A stretch of DNA of 64,000 bases from Cytophagales bacterium (GCA_033344775.1 JAWPMT010000004.1:2046001-2110000); one strand, 5' to 3'; shown: positions 33,118 through 42,720, counted from the stretch's first letter. Made by a program: numbers and translations. The notes: generated from the letters alone by a model not told the origin.

Positions 33118-33132
33118 GACTATCTGATAGTC
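33118..33132 (-). promoter_or_regulatory. Palindrome upstream of the sigma gene
   Basis: GACTATC-T-GATAGTC is a perfect 7-bp palindrome with one spacer base, 25 bp before the sigma start codon. It could be an operator or an mRNA hairpin. Confidence 0.35.
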
Positions 33133-33236
33133 TCCTATAGCATATTCGTTTGCCACGAAGGATTTACTCATTGAGGCGGTGATTTTTTATTCTGGTCGGA
33201 AAAATTCGTCCTTTCGCTGGAAAAGATTTTGAAGTG

Positions 33237-33313
33237 ACTTCAAAAAGACCCCTAGCCCCTCTAGGGGAAAACATACGCCCCTTTAGGAGATTAAGGGGTA
33301 AATGATTTGAAGT
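33237..33313. repeat. Nested inverted-repeat element, copy A
   Basis: Outer arms ACTTCAAA (33237-33244) and TTTGAAGT (33306-33313) enclose a GC-rich core with ACCCCT / AGGGGT ends and an internal CCCCTCTAGGGG hairpin. The same plan, with different outer arms, is found at 39381 and 45434. It lies in the 305-bp gap between the divergent sigma and S1-protein genes. Confidence 0.55.
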
Positions 33314-33386
33314 AATCGTTTTCAGGCAAAACCTTTTCTCCACCCCCCTTTATCTTCTTTGCAAAAAGAATAACTCCTCAATTCTC

Positions 33387-33394
33387 TAGTTTTG
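33387..33394 (+). promoter_or_regulatory. Candidate -7 element almost at a start codon
   Basis: TAGTTTTG matches TAnnTTTG and ends 4 bases before the ATG at 33399. If used, the mRNA would be leaderless. TTTG lies 25 bases upstream, which is longer than usual. Confidence 0.3.
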
Positions 33395-33398
33395 CGGT

Positions 33399-34226
33399 AT
33401 GAAAATCGGCACTTACAATCAGTTGGAAGTTCTCAGAGACACCTCGGTGGGCTTATTTCTTGGCGATGAATCCGGAAATGAGGTATTACTCCCTAATAAG
33501 TATGTGCCGGCCAATGCAAAAATTGGTAAGACGCTGGATGTTTTTGTCTACATGGATTCGGAAGACCGGCCCATCGCTACTACGCTAAGACCCTTCATTC
33601 AACTGGGAGAGTTCGCTTGCCTAAGGGTGAAAGATGTCTCTGGTGTAGGCGCCTTTCTGGATTGGGGACTGGAAAAAGACTTACTCGTTCCTTTTCGTGA
33701 GCAGAAAGACAAAATGAGGGTTGGCAAGTCCTACATTGTTTACTTACGACTCGACGAAGTGACTCAAAGACTGGTGGCCACGGCCAAGCTTCACAAGGTA
33801 TTTGACAAAGCAACCAACGCCCTGGAAGAAGGTCAGGAAGTGGACCTGATCATCGGCGAGGGTACAGAGATCGGCATAGAAGTCGTGATCAATCACCGGT
33901 ACCGGGGAATGTTGTATCGCAATGAGATCTTTCAGGATGTGATGTTTGGAGACCCGATCAAAGGCTTCATCAAACAAGTACGAGAAGACGGCAAAATCGA
34001 TGTAAGCCTACGCAAGACGGGCATGGATAATCTCGAAGAAGGTGCTCAAAAAATATTGGACGAACTAAAAGCCAATGATGGCTATCTACCCCTCCACGAC
34101 AAAAGTGACCCTGAAGACATCCAATTCCAGCTGGAAATGAGCAAAAAGAACTTTAAACGCTCTTTGGGGACCTTGTACAAGAAGAAGCTTGTCGTACTGG
34201 AAAAGGATGGAGTGAGGTTGAAGTAA
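33399..34226 (+). CDS. S1-domain RNA-binding protein, CvfB-like
   Basis: A 275-residue cytoplasmic protein. The N-terminus MKIGTYNQLEVLRDTSVGLF, then tandem S1-like OB domains (VKDVSGVGAFLDWGLEKDLLVP; GFIKQVREDGKIDVSLRK), and a C-terminal winged-helix (FQLEMSKKNFKRSLGTLYKK) match CvfB (YitL), an RNA-binding regulator of virulence genes in firmicutes. In Bacteroidota its targets are unknown. Confidence 0.9.
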   Translation: MKIGTYNQLEVLRDTSVGLFLGDESGNEVLLPNKYVPANAKIGKTLDVFVYMDSEDRPIATTLRPFIQLGEFACLRVKDVSGVGAFLDWGLEKDLLVPFREQKDKMRVGKSYIVYLRLDEVTQRLVATAKLHKVFDKATNALEEGQEVDLIIGEGTEIGIEVVINHRYRGMLYRNEIFQDVMFGDPIKGFIKQVREDGKIDVSLRKTGMDNLEEGAQKILDELKANDGYLPLHDKSDPEDIQFQLEMSKKNFKRSLGTLYKKKLVVLEKDGVRLK

Positions 34227-34294
34227 AGGAGTTTGCACCCATAAACTTTTATTCAGCCCTGTTGATTAACTTCGGCAATACAAAATGACTCCCT

Positions 34295-34921
34295 ATGAAG
34301 GAACTATTCATAGAAAAGTTCAAATCCAGGAACAAAGAAGAGCTTCTCTCCATTCTCCATAATCCCTCAGACTACCAACCTGGCGCCGTAGAAGCAGCTA
34401 GAGAACTACTGTTGCAGCTTCATGATGTGGGCCCTGAATCACTCATTACAGCAACTCCTGAAGCTGAACCTACAAAAAATCATCGAAGTAACCACCGCAA
34501 AATCGCCTACTTCAGAACCTTCTCTTCCAGAGAAATTTGGTCCTCACTCAGTACAGCGGCATTATTCATTCTGATGTTAGGGCTAAGCAGAACAATGTTT
34601 GAGGGCATAATTGCTGAATGGCTGCTTGCCATTATTGGCTTTTTACTTTTGTTGTCCAGCAATATCATTAATCACATTTTTTACCAAAAAGAGCATGGAA
34701 GGAGAAATCCTTTTTGGAGTGGTTTTATACAATTCACCATCACTGCCACCTGGGTCTATCTCTTTCTAATTATTAGAAATTTTCTTTCACCAACTGGCAA
34801 CCTGGAGTTGAAATACCTCCCTGCTTCCTACCTGATTATGCTTCTCCTGGCTTTCTTCATTGAAGCCTTTACACAATTCATCAGATACCTCTCAACTGTG
34901 TTGAAATGGCGAACCTGGTAA
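34295..34921 (+). CDS. Small integral membrane protein, unknown function
   Basis: A 208-residue protein. The soluble N-terminal third (KEELLSILHNPSDYQPGAVE) resembles short helical repeats seen before membrane domains; then four hydrophobic segments follow (about 88-106, 113-128, 145-163, 178-198). No catalytic motif. It overlaps the next gene by 16 bp, so the two are co-translated. Confidence 0.7.
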   Translation: MKELFIEKFKSRNKEELLSILHNPSDYQPGAVEAARELLLQLHDVGPESLITATPEAEPTKNHRSNHRKIAYFRTFSSREIWSSLSTAALFILMLGLSRTMFEGIIAEWLLAIIGFLLLLSSNIINHIFYQKEHGRRNPFWSGFIQFTITATWVYLFLIIRNFLSPTGNLELKYLPASYLIMLLLAFFIEAFTQFIRYLSTVLKWRTW

Positions 34922-36279
34922 AAACGAAAAAATCAATCTTCTTCGGATCCGTTGCTGTCATTATTGCCCTGATGTTATCGAACCTATCCTGGCTCAAAAC
35001 GGAAATCATCAAAAAATGGGATGCGACCGATCAATTGGTATGGTCCGATTTTAATGGAGACATTCCCTGGGGAACGGCCTATGACGCAGGGATTTCCAGT
35101 AAGGTTTATGCCATCCCTGATTCCTCCGGAGCATATGAAATCTATGCGGGGCAGAACAACCTCCAATCCTGGACCAAACATAAAAGAGGCTCGGAAGATC
35201 TACTGAGGCACGAACAGTACCATTTTAATATCACCGAGCTCCATGCCAGAATGCTTAGGCAGCTTGTAGCCACCGATAGCGCAGAAGAATTGGATTTCGA
35301 TTCACTAAAATTCATCGTAGACACAAGCCTTGACAAGATGCAAGACCGCTATGATCAGGAATCCAACCACAGCCTCATTAGAGCTTACCAACACTTATGG
35401 GAGTATCAAGTAGATTCCATGCTATCGGCTCATGAAGTGCATCAAGGATATTATGATGACCGCCTCGGTGGAGCAAAAGTGTGGTTCCCCAGCCAGCCTT
35501 TACATGAAGAAGAAAGAAACGAAACTTTTTTGAGTGATTGTTATACTTCATCAGCTTATTGGGCAGACCTTAGTTTCTGCGTCTACCATGACATGGATTT
35601 TCCTAACAGTAGCTTTACTGAAGACTGGGAAACATATCTGCTAGAAGAAGCGATGAAAATTCAAGAGTTTTCACACTCGAAAGCACGATCTTACGAAAAG
35701 CTGGACATGATCTATGATGATACGGTTAATCAATGGCATTATCAGCATAAGGTTTATTTTATTCCCCCTTACGAATACCGGATGCGAACCGCCATTCCTA
35801 TGAATGATCCGAACAGTCAGGTCTATCAGCACATGAGCGCCGCCTTTTTGAATAACTTCAGTTTTGAGGATCAGGAACACTTTTGGCTGGATATCAGCAG
35901 AGAAAAATATCCTGCAGTGGTTGAAAAAGAGCTTGGTGAACCCATAGAAACAGACAGCTTATTGCAGGATTACCTAAGTGTACTTCCTTACAGTGATTAT
36001 TCCATCGCTTATCACCGCCCTATCAAAGACGGCAGTCAATTAATCATTCCATTCAAAATCGTGAGGCATCCAATAGATGACGTGTCAGAAATCCTGTACA
36101 TGATCAATGAAAATCGAACCTTTTCACAAGCACCCGACTCTCCCTATCAGGTCCTAAAAATAGATATAGACTTGTTGCAAGCAGGTGAAAACAAAATCCA
36201 GTTTGGTTACACGACTTTGAGCGACAGCCTTACCAATAGACATCACTTTTATAGTTCGATTGTGACATTGGCGAAATAA
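34906..36279 (+). CDS. Membrane-anchored HExxH protein (DUF922-like protease)
   Basis: A 457-residue protein with an N-terminal membrane segment (SVAVIIALMLSNLSWL). The first 200 residues read like the DUF922 domain: TDQLVWSDFNGDIPWGTAYDA, then His102-Glu103-x-x-His106 in LLRHEQYHFNITELHARML, and MQDRYDQESNH. HExxH is the zinc-peptidase signature; activity is not shown. The rest (about 200-457) is a beta-rich unknown region. Overlaps the gene upstream by 16 bp, so the two may form one membrane unit. Confidence 0.7.
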   Translation: MANLVKTKKSIFFGSVAVIIALMLSNLSWLKTEIIKKWDATDQLVWSDFNGDIPWGTAYDAGISSKVYAIPDSSGAYEIYAGQNNLQSWTKHKRGSEDLLRHEQYHFNITELHARMLRQLVATDSAEELDFDSLKFIVDTSLDKMQDRYDQESNHSLIRAYQHLWEYQVDSMLSAHEVHQGYYDDRLGGAKVWFPSQPLHEEERNETFLSDCYTSSAYWADLSFCVYHDMDFPNSSFTEDWETYLLEEAMKIQEFSHSKARSYEKLDMIYDDTVNQWHYQHKVYFIPPYEYRMRTAIPMNDPNSQVYQHMSAAFLNNFSFEDQEHFWLDISREKYPAVVEKELGEPIETDSLLQDYLSVLPYSDYSIAYHRPIKDGSQLIIPFKIVRHPIDDVSEILYMINENRTFSQAPDSPYQVLKIDIDLLQAGENKIQFGYTTLSDSLTNRHHFYSSIVTLAK

Positions 36280-36411
36280 GACTCTTTTCATATCATAGTC
36301 TAAAGTCAACAATTAGCAACATTCCATCATTTCTTCTGTTTTGCAGAACAAACAATTTACATTTACGTATCATTAGTTCTGGTTTGCAGAAGTAATAAAC
36401 CTAAAAGCCTT

Positions 36412-36735
36412 ATGAAAGGAACATATCTCGGAGAATTTGAAGAATTGATCCTCCTGCTGGTAGGCATCATGGGTGAAGAAGCCTATGGACTGGCCATCGT
36501 TGGGGAATTGAAGCAGCAAGTGAACAGAACGGCCACTATCGGTGCTGTGCATTCCGCACTTAGCCGGTTGGAAGAAAAGGGGCTTTTGATCTCCAAACTA
36601 TCCGGGGCCACCAAAGAGCGTGGTGGCAGAAGGAAACGCATCTTTGAAGTAACTGCTGCTGGCAAAAATGCCCTGGAAATCTCCCGAGATGCTCGAGCTA
36701 ACCTTTGGACACAATACGAACTAAAAACCATCTAA
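36412..36735 (+). CDS. PadR-family transcriptional regulator
   Basis: A 107-residue winged-helix protein. LGEFEELILLLVGIMGEEAYG is the typical start, followed by the recognition region IGAVHSALSRLEEKGLLISKL and the wing (GGRRKRIFEVTAAGKNAL). It lacks the longer C-terminal dimer helices of some PadR proteins. Three bp later an ABC permease with a prefix domain starts; this pair is a common Bacteroidota arrangement in which the regulator probably controls the permease. Confidence 0.9.
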   Translation: MKGTYLGEFEELILLLVGIMGEEAYGLAIVGELKQQVNRTATIGAVHSALSRLEEKGLLISKLSGATKERGGRRKRIFEVTAAGKNALEISRDARANLWTQYELKTI

Positions 36736-36738
36736 GCC

Positions 36739-39366
36739 ATGGAACCGACTCCTCCAAAAATGGCTGACTGGTTCCTGGACCGGATCTGCAAAGACCATTT
36801 ACTCGAAGAGATCATGGGCGATCTCCTGCAACAATATTATATGGAAATAGAAGCTCGCGGCAAGTTCCGGGCCACCCTGAACTATTGGTTTCAGGCCTTC
36901 CATTTCATCCGCCCATTTGCATTAAAGAAAAGTCAAAACTCAAATCATATCATCATGCTCAGGTACAACCTTCTGCTCGCGCTGAGAAATCTCAGCAAGC
37001 AGAAATTCTACTCTATCATCAACATTTCAGGCCTTGCTCTGGCGGCCGTGGCTTGCTTACTCATCAGTATTTTCATCGTGGATGAGCTGAACTACGACAA
37101 GCACTTCCCTAATCACGAAAATATCTACCGTGTCAATAGCCATATTTTCTTCAATGACATGGACATGAAGTTTGCCACCTCACCAGCACCCATGAAAGAC
37201 ATGCTCAAAAAGGATTTCCCTGAAGTGGCCGTGAGTGGGCGATTACGAGATGCAGGGCCAATCTTACTGGAGAAAGGCGATCAATTCCTGGAGCAGGAAG
37301 ACGTAGCCTGGGCCGACCCGGAGATATTGGATATTTTCCAACTGGAATTCATCTATGGTGGCGATAAAAACACCCTGGTTGAAGCGGAATCCATGATTCT
37401 TTCCGAAAGTGCTGCCAGGAAATTTTTTGGGGAGGAAAACCCGGTAGGTCAAACCATAAGATCTACAAGCGATCAGCTCTTCCGAATTGACGGAGTATAC
37501 AAGGACATTCCCTACAATTCGCATTTTCACTTCCATGTATTCAAGTCCATGGAAGGGCTGGAGCACAGCAAGAACCAGATTTGGTTGTCTAACAATTACA
37601 AGAATTATGTGCTGCTGGAAGACCAGACCAATGTCAGTGAATTCAATCAGAAACTACCAGAAGCGCTAAAGGTTTATATCGGTCCGAGGCTGCAACAAAT
37701 GGCTGGTATTTCTTACGACGATTTTACTGCGGGCGGAGGTTTCATGCGTTACGAAATGGTCCCCATGACCAGTATCCATCTACATTCTCATCGACAGTTT
37801 GAGATTGAGCCCAACAGCAGTATCGATAACATCTACATCTTCATCGCTGTAGGTGTCATGATCCTATTGCTGGCAGCGTTCAACTTCATGAACCTCTCCA
37901 CCGCCCGATCTGCCAACAGAGCCAAAGAAGTAGGGATCCGAAAGGTCATGGGGTCATTGAAAAGAAGCCTGATGGGTCAGTTCCTGACGGAATCAATCGT
38001 GATCAGCTTGTTCGGATTCGCCATTGCTGTAGGTGTGGTTTACCTAAGCCTACCCTTTCTCAATGATTTTACTGACAAGGAAATCATCAATCCATTTTTT
38101 GGGGACATGATACTCTGGCCTTATGTACTGTTGGCAAGCTTGCTCATCGGATTGGCCGCTGGTATCTATCCTGCCTTTATCCTCTCCTCTTTTAGCCCCA
38201 ATAAAGTACTCAAGGGCAGATTGGCTTTAGGAGCCAAAAGCAGCATTTTCAGAAATGTACTGGTGGTATTCCAGTTTTCGATCTCGATCATCATGATCCT
38301 GGGCACCAGCATTGTCTACAAGCAATTGCTCTACAACCAGAACAAGAATCTGGGTTATGACCGTAACAAGGTGATGATCCTGGAAAATACCTACACCATG
38401 GGTACAGGTATCGAAGCGTTCATTAACTCCCTGAAAGCAGATCCGGACATTTCGAATGTGACAACCTCGTATTTTCTTCCTACAAGAGATACGCGATCAG
38501 ACCACACGTTCAATCGAGAAGAAGATAATACGGCAGAAAATGCAGTGAACATGCAGACCTGGCGAATCGATGATCAGTATATCCCCACGCTTGGCATGAA
38601 GGTGATTGACGGGCGGAATTTCGACCGGAATTTTGCCGGTGACAGTGCTGCAGTGATCCTGAACCAGACGGCTGTAGAAATATTTGGAATGGGTGATGAT
38701 CCGGTCGGGAAAAAGATCAAATATGTAGGAGACCAAAACAAACTGCAGGTCGTTGGTGTGGTGGAAGATTTCTACTTTGACACCTTCAAGCAAAAGGTAC
38801 GACCACTGATTTTTTTCATGAATGGGGAAACCACTTCCATCGCCCTAAAATACATTTCAGACAATCCTATCGCCTTGGTTGATCGGATCGAGCAAGTGTG
38901 GAACGAACACAATGCAGGTCAGCCATTTGAATTCACGTTCATGGATCAGGAGTTCAATGCCAACTTCAATGAAGACCGCAAGCTGGGCACCATTCTAGGC
39001 TTCTTTGCCGTACTGGCCATTGTCATTGCATGTTTAGGACTGTTCGCACTAGCTGCCTACACGGCACAGCAGCGCCGCAAGGAAATCAGCATCCGAAAGG
39101 TCCTGGGTGCGAGTATCTCCGGGATCATGGGCTTGTTGTTTTCCAGCTTCTCCAAGCTGCTGGGCATATCCGCTTTGATCTCACTTCCGGTAGGGTATTA
39201 TCTGATCGATCAGTGGCTTTCCAATTTTGCGTACCGCACTAACATCGGCGCAGTGGTCTTCATTGCCGCGGGCTTGATTGTTTTTGTGATCGCGTGGGTC
39301 ACCGTTGGCACCCAAACCCTGAGAGCCGCCAAATCCAACCCTGCTGAGATTTTGCACAACGAGTAA
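36739..39366 (+). CDS. MacB/FtsX-type ABC permease with N-terminal prefix domain
   Basis: An 875-residue membrane protein. The first 75 residues (PKMADWFLDRICKDHLLEEI to FHFIRPFALKK) form the PadR-associated permease-prefix domain. Two FtsX units follow, each with four membrane helices (IIMLRYNLLLALRNLSKQKF then FIAVGVMILLLAAFNFMNL; later LGTILGFFAVLAIVIACLGL and AYTAQQRRKEISIRKVLGAS). A periplasmic MacB-like domain lies between. No ATP-binding subunit is adjacent. Such permeases export peptides or lipoproteins; the cargo is unknown. Confidence 0.92.
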   Translation: MEPTPPKMADWFLDRICKDHLLEEIMGDLLQQYYMEIEARGKFRATLNYWFQAFHFIRPFALKKSQNSNHIIMLRYNLLLALRNLSKQKFYSIINISGLALAAVACLLISIFIVDELNYDKHFPNHENIYRVNSHIFFNDMDMKFATSPAPMKDMLKKDFPEVAVSGRLRDAGPILLEKGDQFLEQEDVAWADPEILDIFQLEFIYGGDKNTLVEAESMILSESAARKFFGEENPVGQTIRSTSDQLFRIDGVYKDIPYNSHFHFHVFKSMEGLEHSKNQIWLSNNYKNYVLLEDQTNVSEFNQKLPEALKVYIGPRLQQMAGISYDDFTAGGGFMRYEMVPMTSIHLHSHRQFEIEPNSSIDNIYIFIAVGVMILLLAAFNFMNLSTARSANRAKEVGIRKVMGSLKRSLMGQFLTESIVISLFGFAIAVGVVYLSLPFLNDFTDKEIINPFFGDMILWPYVLLASLLIGLAAGIYPAFILSSFSPNKVLKGRLALGAKSSIFRNVLVVFQFSISIIMILGTSIVYKQLLYNQNKNLGYDRNKVMILENTYTMGTGIEAFINSLKADPDISNVTTSYFLPTRDTRSDHTFNREEDNTAENAVNMQTWRIDDQYIPTLGMKVIDGRNFDRNFAGDSAAVILNQTAVEIFGMGDDPVGKKIKYVGDQNKLQVVGVVEDFYFDTFKQKVRPLIFFMNGETTSIALKYISDNPIALVDRIEQVWNEHNAGQPFEFTFMDQEFNANFNEDRKLGTILGFFAVLAIVIACLGLFALAAYTAQQRRKEISIRKVLGASISGIMGLLFSSFSKLLGISALISLPVGYYLIDQWLSNFAYRTNIGAVVFIAAGLIVFVIAWVTVGTQTLRAAKSNPAEILHNE

Positions 39367-39380
39367 GTTCTCTTGCCACG

Positions 39381-39475
39381 GAAGCCTTCAAAACACCGAT
39401 ATTCCCTACGTGGGCCGCCCTCTTTCAAAAGAGGGTGAAGGGAGATTTAGTAAGAAATCTGTTTTGAAGGCTTTC
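39381..39475. repeat. Nested inverted-repeat element, copy B
   Basis: Outer arms GAAGCCTTCAAAAC (39381-39394) and GTTTTGAAGGCTTTC (39461-39475) enclose a core hairpin CCCTCTTT (39418-39425) / AAAGAGGG (39428-39435) followed by TGAAGGGAGATTTA. The core resembles copies C and D at 45434 and 47061. It follows the permease stop by 14 bp and may act as its terminator. Confidence 0.6.
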
Positions 39476-39568
39476 TACCCGCACCCCTAGCCAAAGTTTG
39501 TGTCCTCACAAACTTTTTTAATTCCCATCCAATCAATGTATTTTTCTAAATGAATTCAATCAAATATC

Positions 39569-39886
39569 ATGTCAGGAGGAGATTGGAAAGAAATGCTGGT
39601 TGCTGTCCAGAACGGCGATTTTGATTTGGTCAAATACCACATCGAAGCGGGTGTCGATCCCAACTACGAACATCCCGAACTAATGACCACTGCCCTGATC
39701 GAAAGCATCGAATACGATCGCCTGGAGATCGCCAGGTACTTACTCGACCATGGAGCAGACCCAAAACAAAACGCCTGGCTCAGCTCCGATAATCCACTCA
39801 AAGTAGCCAAAAGCCAGGGTAAAAAGGAGTTCGTAAAGTTGATGAAAGGCTATCTACCGAAGAAGAAGTTTTTCTGGATTAAGTAA
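39569..39886 (+). CDS. Small ankyrin-repeat protein
   Basis: A 105-residue protein made of about three ankyrin repeats: MLVAVQNGDFDLVKYHIEAG, then MTTALIESIEYDRLEIARYL and LDHGADPKQNAWLSSDNPLK, closing with KVAKSQGKKEFVKLMKGYL. No signal peptide. Ankyrin repeats bind other proteins; the partner is unknown. It stands alone; the 208 bp downstream (39887-40094) show no gene. Confidence 0.85.
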   Translation: MSGGDWKEMLVAVQNGDFDLVKYHIEAGVDPNYEHPELMTTALIESIEYDRLEIARYLLDHGADPKQNAWLSSDNPLKVAKSQGKKEFVKLMKGYLPKKKFFWIK

Positions 39887-40094
39887 CCCCTATCAGCGGT
39901 TTGGAACCCTGATGTGGTTGCATTTGCTTAGAAATGTATTCTTAGTGGCTTTAAATATCATCTAACATCAATGTCGCAACTGGAGATTTAGTTAAGGACG
40001 TAAATTCTCACGTGCTTGTCACCCACATAAATAATTTTCCCCAGAGGCAATAAGAAAACCTAGTAACGTTTGGTTTACATCATTTGCTATTTTC

Positions 40095-41603
40095 CTATTC
40101 AACTTGTTTTATCAACTGATTCAATCGCTGCTCTTCAGGAGACCATTCCAATATATATCTCGGATAATCTCTACGAACTGAATCATATTCGGGTCCTCTT
40201 TCCCAAGGCTCCAATAGACGTCCATATCGATCCATCGCAGATTTATTTCTTAATCGATCCACCTGGTAACAAATCAGGTCCAGATATTCGATGTATCTCC
40301 CATAGCTTATTTCTTCTTCGGCATCGAAGACAATTACGTAATCAGGCGTATACTTTTTTATAAATCCATAGACTTTTTCCTTAAGTACTGATGGTTCAAT
40401 TTCCTGACTGTTGAGCAAAACCCGGTCTGGGGTTAATTGAATTTCAATTCGATTGTACTGTTTTAGTACGTCATTCCTATACATCAAAGACTCACCGAGT
40501 TTAAACCGCTTCCCTGCCATATCAGCTCGCTCCATTGAGTCCAAAAAGCTTTCAAATTCCGGATAATATTTAGGATAAAGTAGCTTATGAATTCCTGACT
40601 GCCTGAACCCCGGATAATCCGCCGGGTATCTTGAAAACTTTCTGCCCGTCGAATAAATGAAGTTGTTTATATCCGCTTTTCTAAGTTCTTGGATGATCGG
40701 GTTTATTTGCTTCATCGGAATACGCTCGTCTATGTGCAGATTTGCTACTACTCGTCCAACTCCCCACATTGACAATGCTCTTTTTTCTAAGGAGATTGCT
40801 GCTGGGATATTTTGAATATTCACACGATGATCGATATCACCAAAATAAATGACCACTTGGCTTGCTACCGAATCTCTTACCAAATAAATATTGAAAATAC
40901 GGTGCCTGGATAGGTAATCATCTTGATGACTCAGGGTGACAGGTCTTTTTAAGTCATGAACATATTCGATGGACCTGGAAAGGAAAGACTTATTGACTTC
41001 TTCGAAATGGATGAAATTCTTAAACGTCATGCCAATACTCATTACGAGAAAAATAACCGTGATTTTGAGCAACCATTTTACTTTTCCCACACCAATGATC
41101 CGACGTACTTCAGGCCAGGAAGCATAGAACATTACTATTGGAAGCAACAGTAATATGATCCCAAATTCCTGAAGGACATCAAGTTCATATTGCATGGCAT
41201 AGGACAGGTACCAAATACCCATCAGGCTACCCACTTTACCAAACCACAACAGGAAAGACCAGGTCCAAAAACCTTCGCTATTCAATGCTCGCCTTGACAA
41301 GGTCTTAACTCGCCGGTTGGAAGTATAAGTCACTGACTGAAGGATCAACCTAAGTGCAACAGCATAACCGAGCGCCGATGAAATGCCCGCAAGAAAAAGG
41401 TTGTGATAATAATGTTCCTCCGGGCTTAAAATCAGGAAAGCCTTATCTCCCATTTCGTTTGTGAATATTCGAAATGCCTCACGGAACATCTGAAAGAATG
41501 CATAAAAGATATATGCGGTAATCATCCAGATCAGCAATCCAATTATTTGATTGGGTAGATTGAATGAATGTTTGTTGTTAAGGTAGCCTTTGTTGATTGT
41601 CAT
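40095..41603 (-). CDS. Polytopic membrane protein with two ExbD-like C-terminal domains
   Basis: A 502-residue protein with about five membrane segments in the first 200 residues (IIGLLIWMITAYIFYAFFQM near 20-40; IILLLLPIVMFYASW near 150). The soluble C-terminal half holds two stretches that read like the periplasmic domain of ExbD/TolR: VVANLHIDERIPMKQINPII (about 285) with IQELRKADINNFIYSTGRK; and VLLNSQEIEPSVLKEKVYGF (about 405) with DYVIVFDAEEEISYGRYIEY. In ExbD the order is 'V.ad..v.y..v..vld.l..aGi'. The standard ExbD N-terminal membrane helix with its Asp is not seen. No ExbB or TonB gene is adjacent. Confidence 0.65.
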   Translation of the reverse strand: MTINKGYLNNKHSFNLPNQIIGLLIWMITAYIFYAFFQMFREAFRIFTNEMGDKAFLILSPEEHYYHNLFLAGISSALGYAVALRLILQSVTYTSNRRVKTLSRRALNSEGFWTWSFLLWFGKVGSLMGIWYLSYAMQYELDVLQEFGIILLLLPIVMFYASWPEVRRIIGVGKVKWLLKITVIFLVMSIGMTFKNFIHFEEVNKSFLSRSIEYVHDLKRPVTLSHQDDYLSRHRIFNIYLVRDSVASQVVIYFGDIDHRVNIQNIPAAISLEKRALSMWGVGRVVANLHIDERIPMKQINPIIQELRKADINNFIYSTGRKFSRYPADYPGFRQSGIHKLLYPKYYPEFESFLDSMERADMAGKRFKLGESLMYRNDVLKQYNRIEIQLTPDRVLLNSQEIEPSVLKEKVYGFIKKYTPDYVIVFDAEEEISYGRYIEYLDLICYQVDRLRNKSAMDRYGRLLEPWERGPEYDSVRRDYPRYILEWSPEEQRLNQLIKQVE

Positions 41604-41790
41604 TTATAAATTATACGAGAATCGAGCAGATTGGCTACGTTCAATCTGGTGCGGTGACCATTTTACCCTGACTTACTTAGAACAACTCAACCACCATATC
41701 CGAAGCTCCACCAACATTTTCTGATAACTCACCAGATGCCGATTGTAGTTCTTTCACGAAGTGCTATCTTGTCAACACAAGCATTGATAT

Positions 41791-42321
41791 ATGAACCGAA
41801 CCTTGCAAACCAAACTGACCCAACTCGAAAGTGAAACCAAAGCTCTTTTTGATAGCATCGAAGGATTGTCGGAAGAACAGTTGCACGATCAATCGTATGG
41901 TTGGTCGGTCATTCAGGTGCTTTCACATCTCCACGTAGCAGAGGCAGGAACGGTGATTTACATGACCAAAAAAATGCAGGCTGGAGACAAAATGCCGAAC
42001 TTTAAAATGGGAGGCAAACTGCGTATGGCACTCACAAGAACGATGCTCAGAAGCTCGCTTCGCTGGAAGGCTCCCAAGCCCGTCTCAAACCCGAAAAGTG
42101 ATTACTCATTAGATGAGATGAAAAAACAATGGGAAAAGAGCCGGCAAAAGACCGTTGCTTTTGTGGAGACTTATCCTGAAAAGTATTTAAGCAAAGCGGT
42201 CTTCAAACACCCTATGGCTGGCAGGATCGATCTGGCTAGCGCCCTGGATTCTATCTCCTATCACCAACGACATCACCTGCATCAGATTACGAGGATCAAG
42301 AAAGCGATTGGAAGTAACTAA
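41791..42321 (+). CDS. DinB-family protein
   Basis: A 176-residue four-helix-bundle protein of the DinB/YfiT group (metal-dependent thiol transferases or hydrolases). Features: LTQLESETKALFDSIEGLSE, WSVIQVLSHLHVAEAG (first metal His), and the C-terminal SYHQRHHLHQITRIKK with the other His ligands. The substrate is unknown. It converges on the VOC protein gene with 12 bp between the stops. Confidence 0.85.
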   Translation: MNRTLQTKLTQLESETKALFDSIEGLSEEQLHDQSYGWSVIQVLSHLHVAEAGTVIYMTKKMQAGDKMPNFKMGGKLRMALTRTMLRSSLRWKAPKPVSNPKSDYSLDEMKKQWEKSRQKTVAFVETYPEKYLSKAVFKHPMAGRIDLASALDSISYHQRHHLHQITRIKKAIGSN

Positions 42322-42333
42322 CTACTGGATCCA

Positions 42334-42720
42334 TCAAACCTCATACATCTCAATGGGCAAGTCATCTGGGTCGAAGAAAAAGATGAACTTCTTACCCGTA
42401 TATTCATCCACACGAATGGGCTCGGGCTCGATACTTTTTGAATACAAATAATCAACGGCTGCTTCAATATTGGCTACTCCAAAACAAATGTGTCTTAGTC
42501 CGGTTGCTTCAGGTCTGGTCGGTCTTTGGGGTGGATTGGGGAATGAAAAGAGTTCTATTAGGTATTGCCCATTGAGAGACAGGTCCAATTTATAGGAGTC
42601 CCTTTCTTTTCGATACACTTCCCGATCAGTCTGGAAACCAAGTATTTCCGTATAAAACCACTTCGATTGTTCATAATCTGAACAAATGATAGCAATATGA
42701 TGCAAACGCTCAATTTTCAT
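42334..42720 (-). CDS. VOC-family (glyoxalase-like) protein
   Basis: A 128-residue metal-binding protein of the vicinal-oxygen-chelate superfamily, closest by eye to the YaeR/SMU1112c group. The ATG at 42720 gives the standard opening MKIERLHHIAIICSDYEQSK; a longer frame from 42873 adds 51 residues that do not fit. Metal ligands are His in LHHIAI, Glu in YLIELFSF, His in GLRHICFG and Glu in LPIEMYEV. Reaction unknown. Confidence 0.9.
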   Translation of the reverse strand: MKIERLHHIAIICSDYEQSKWFYTEILGFQTDREVYRKERDSYKLDLSLNGQYLIELFSFPNPPQRPTRPEATGLRHICFGVANIEAAVDYLYSKSIEPEPIRVDEYTGKKFIFFFDPDDLPIEMYEV

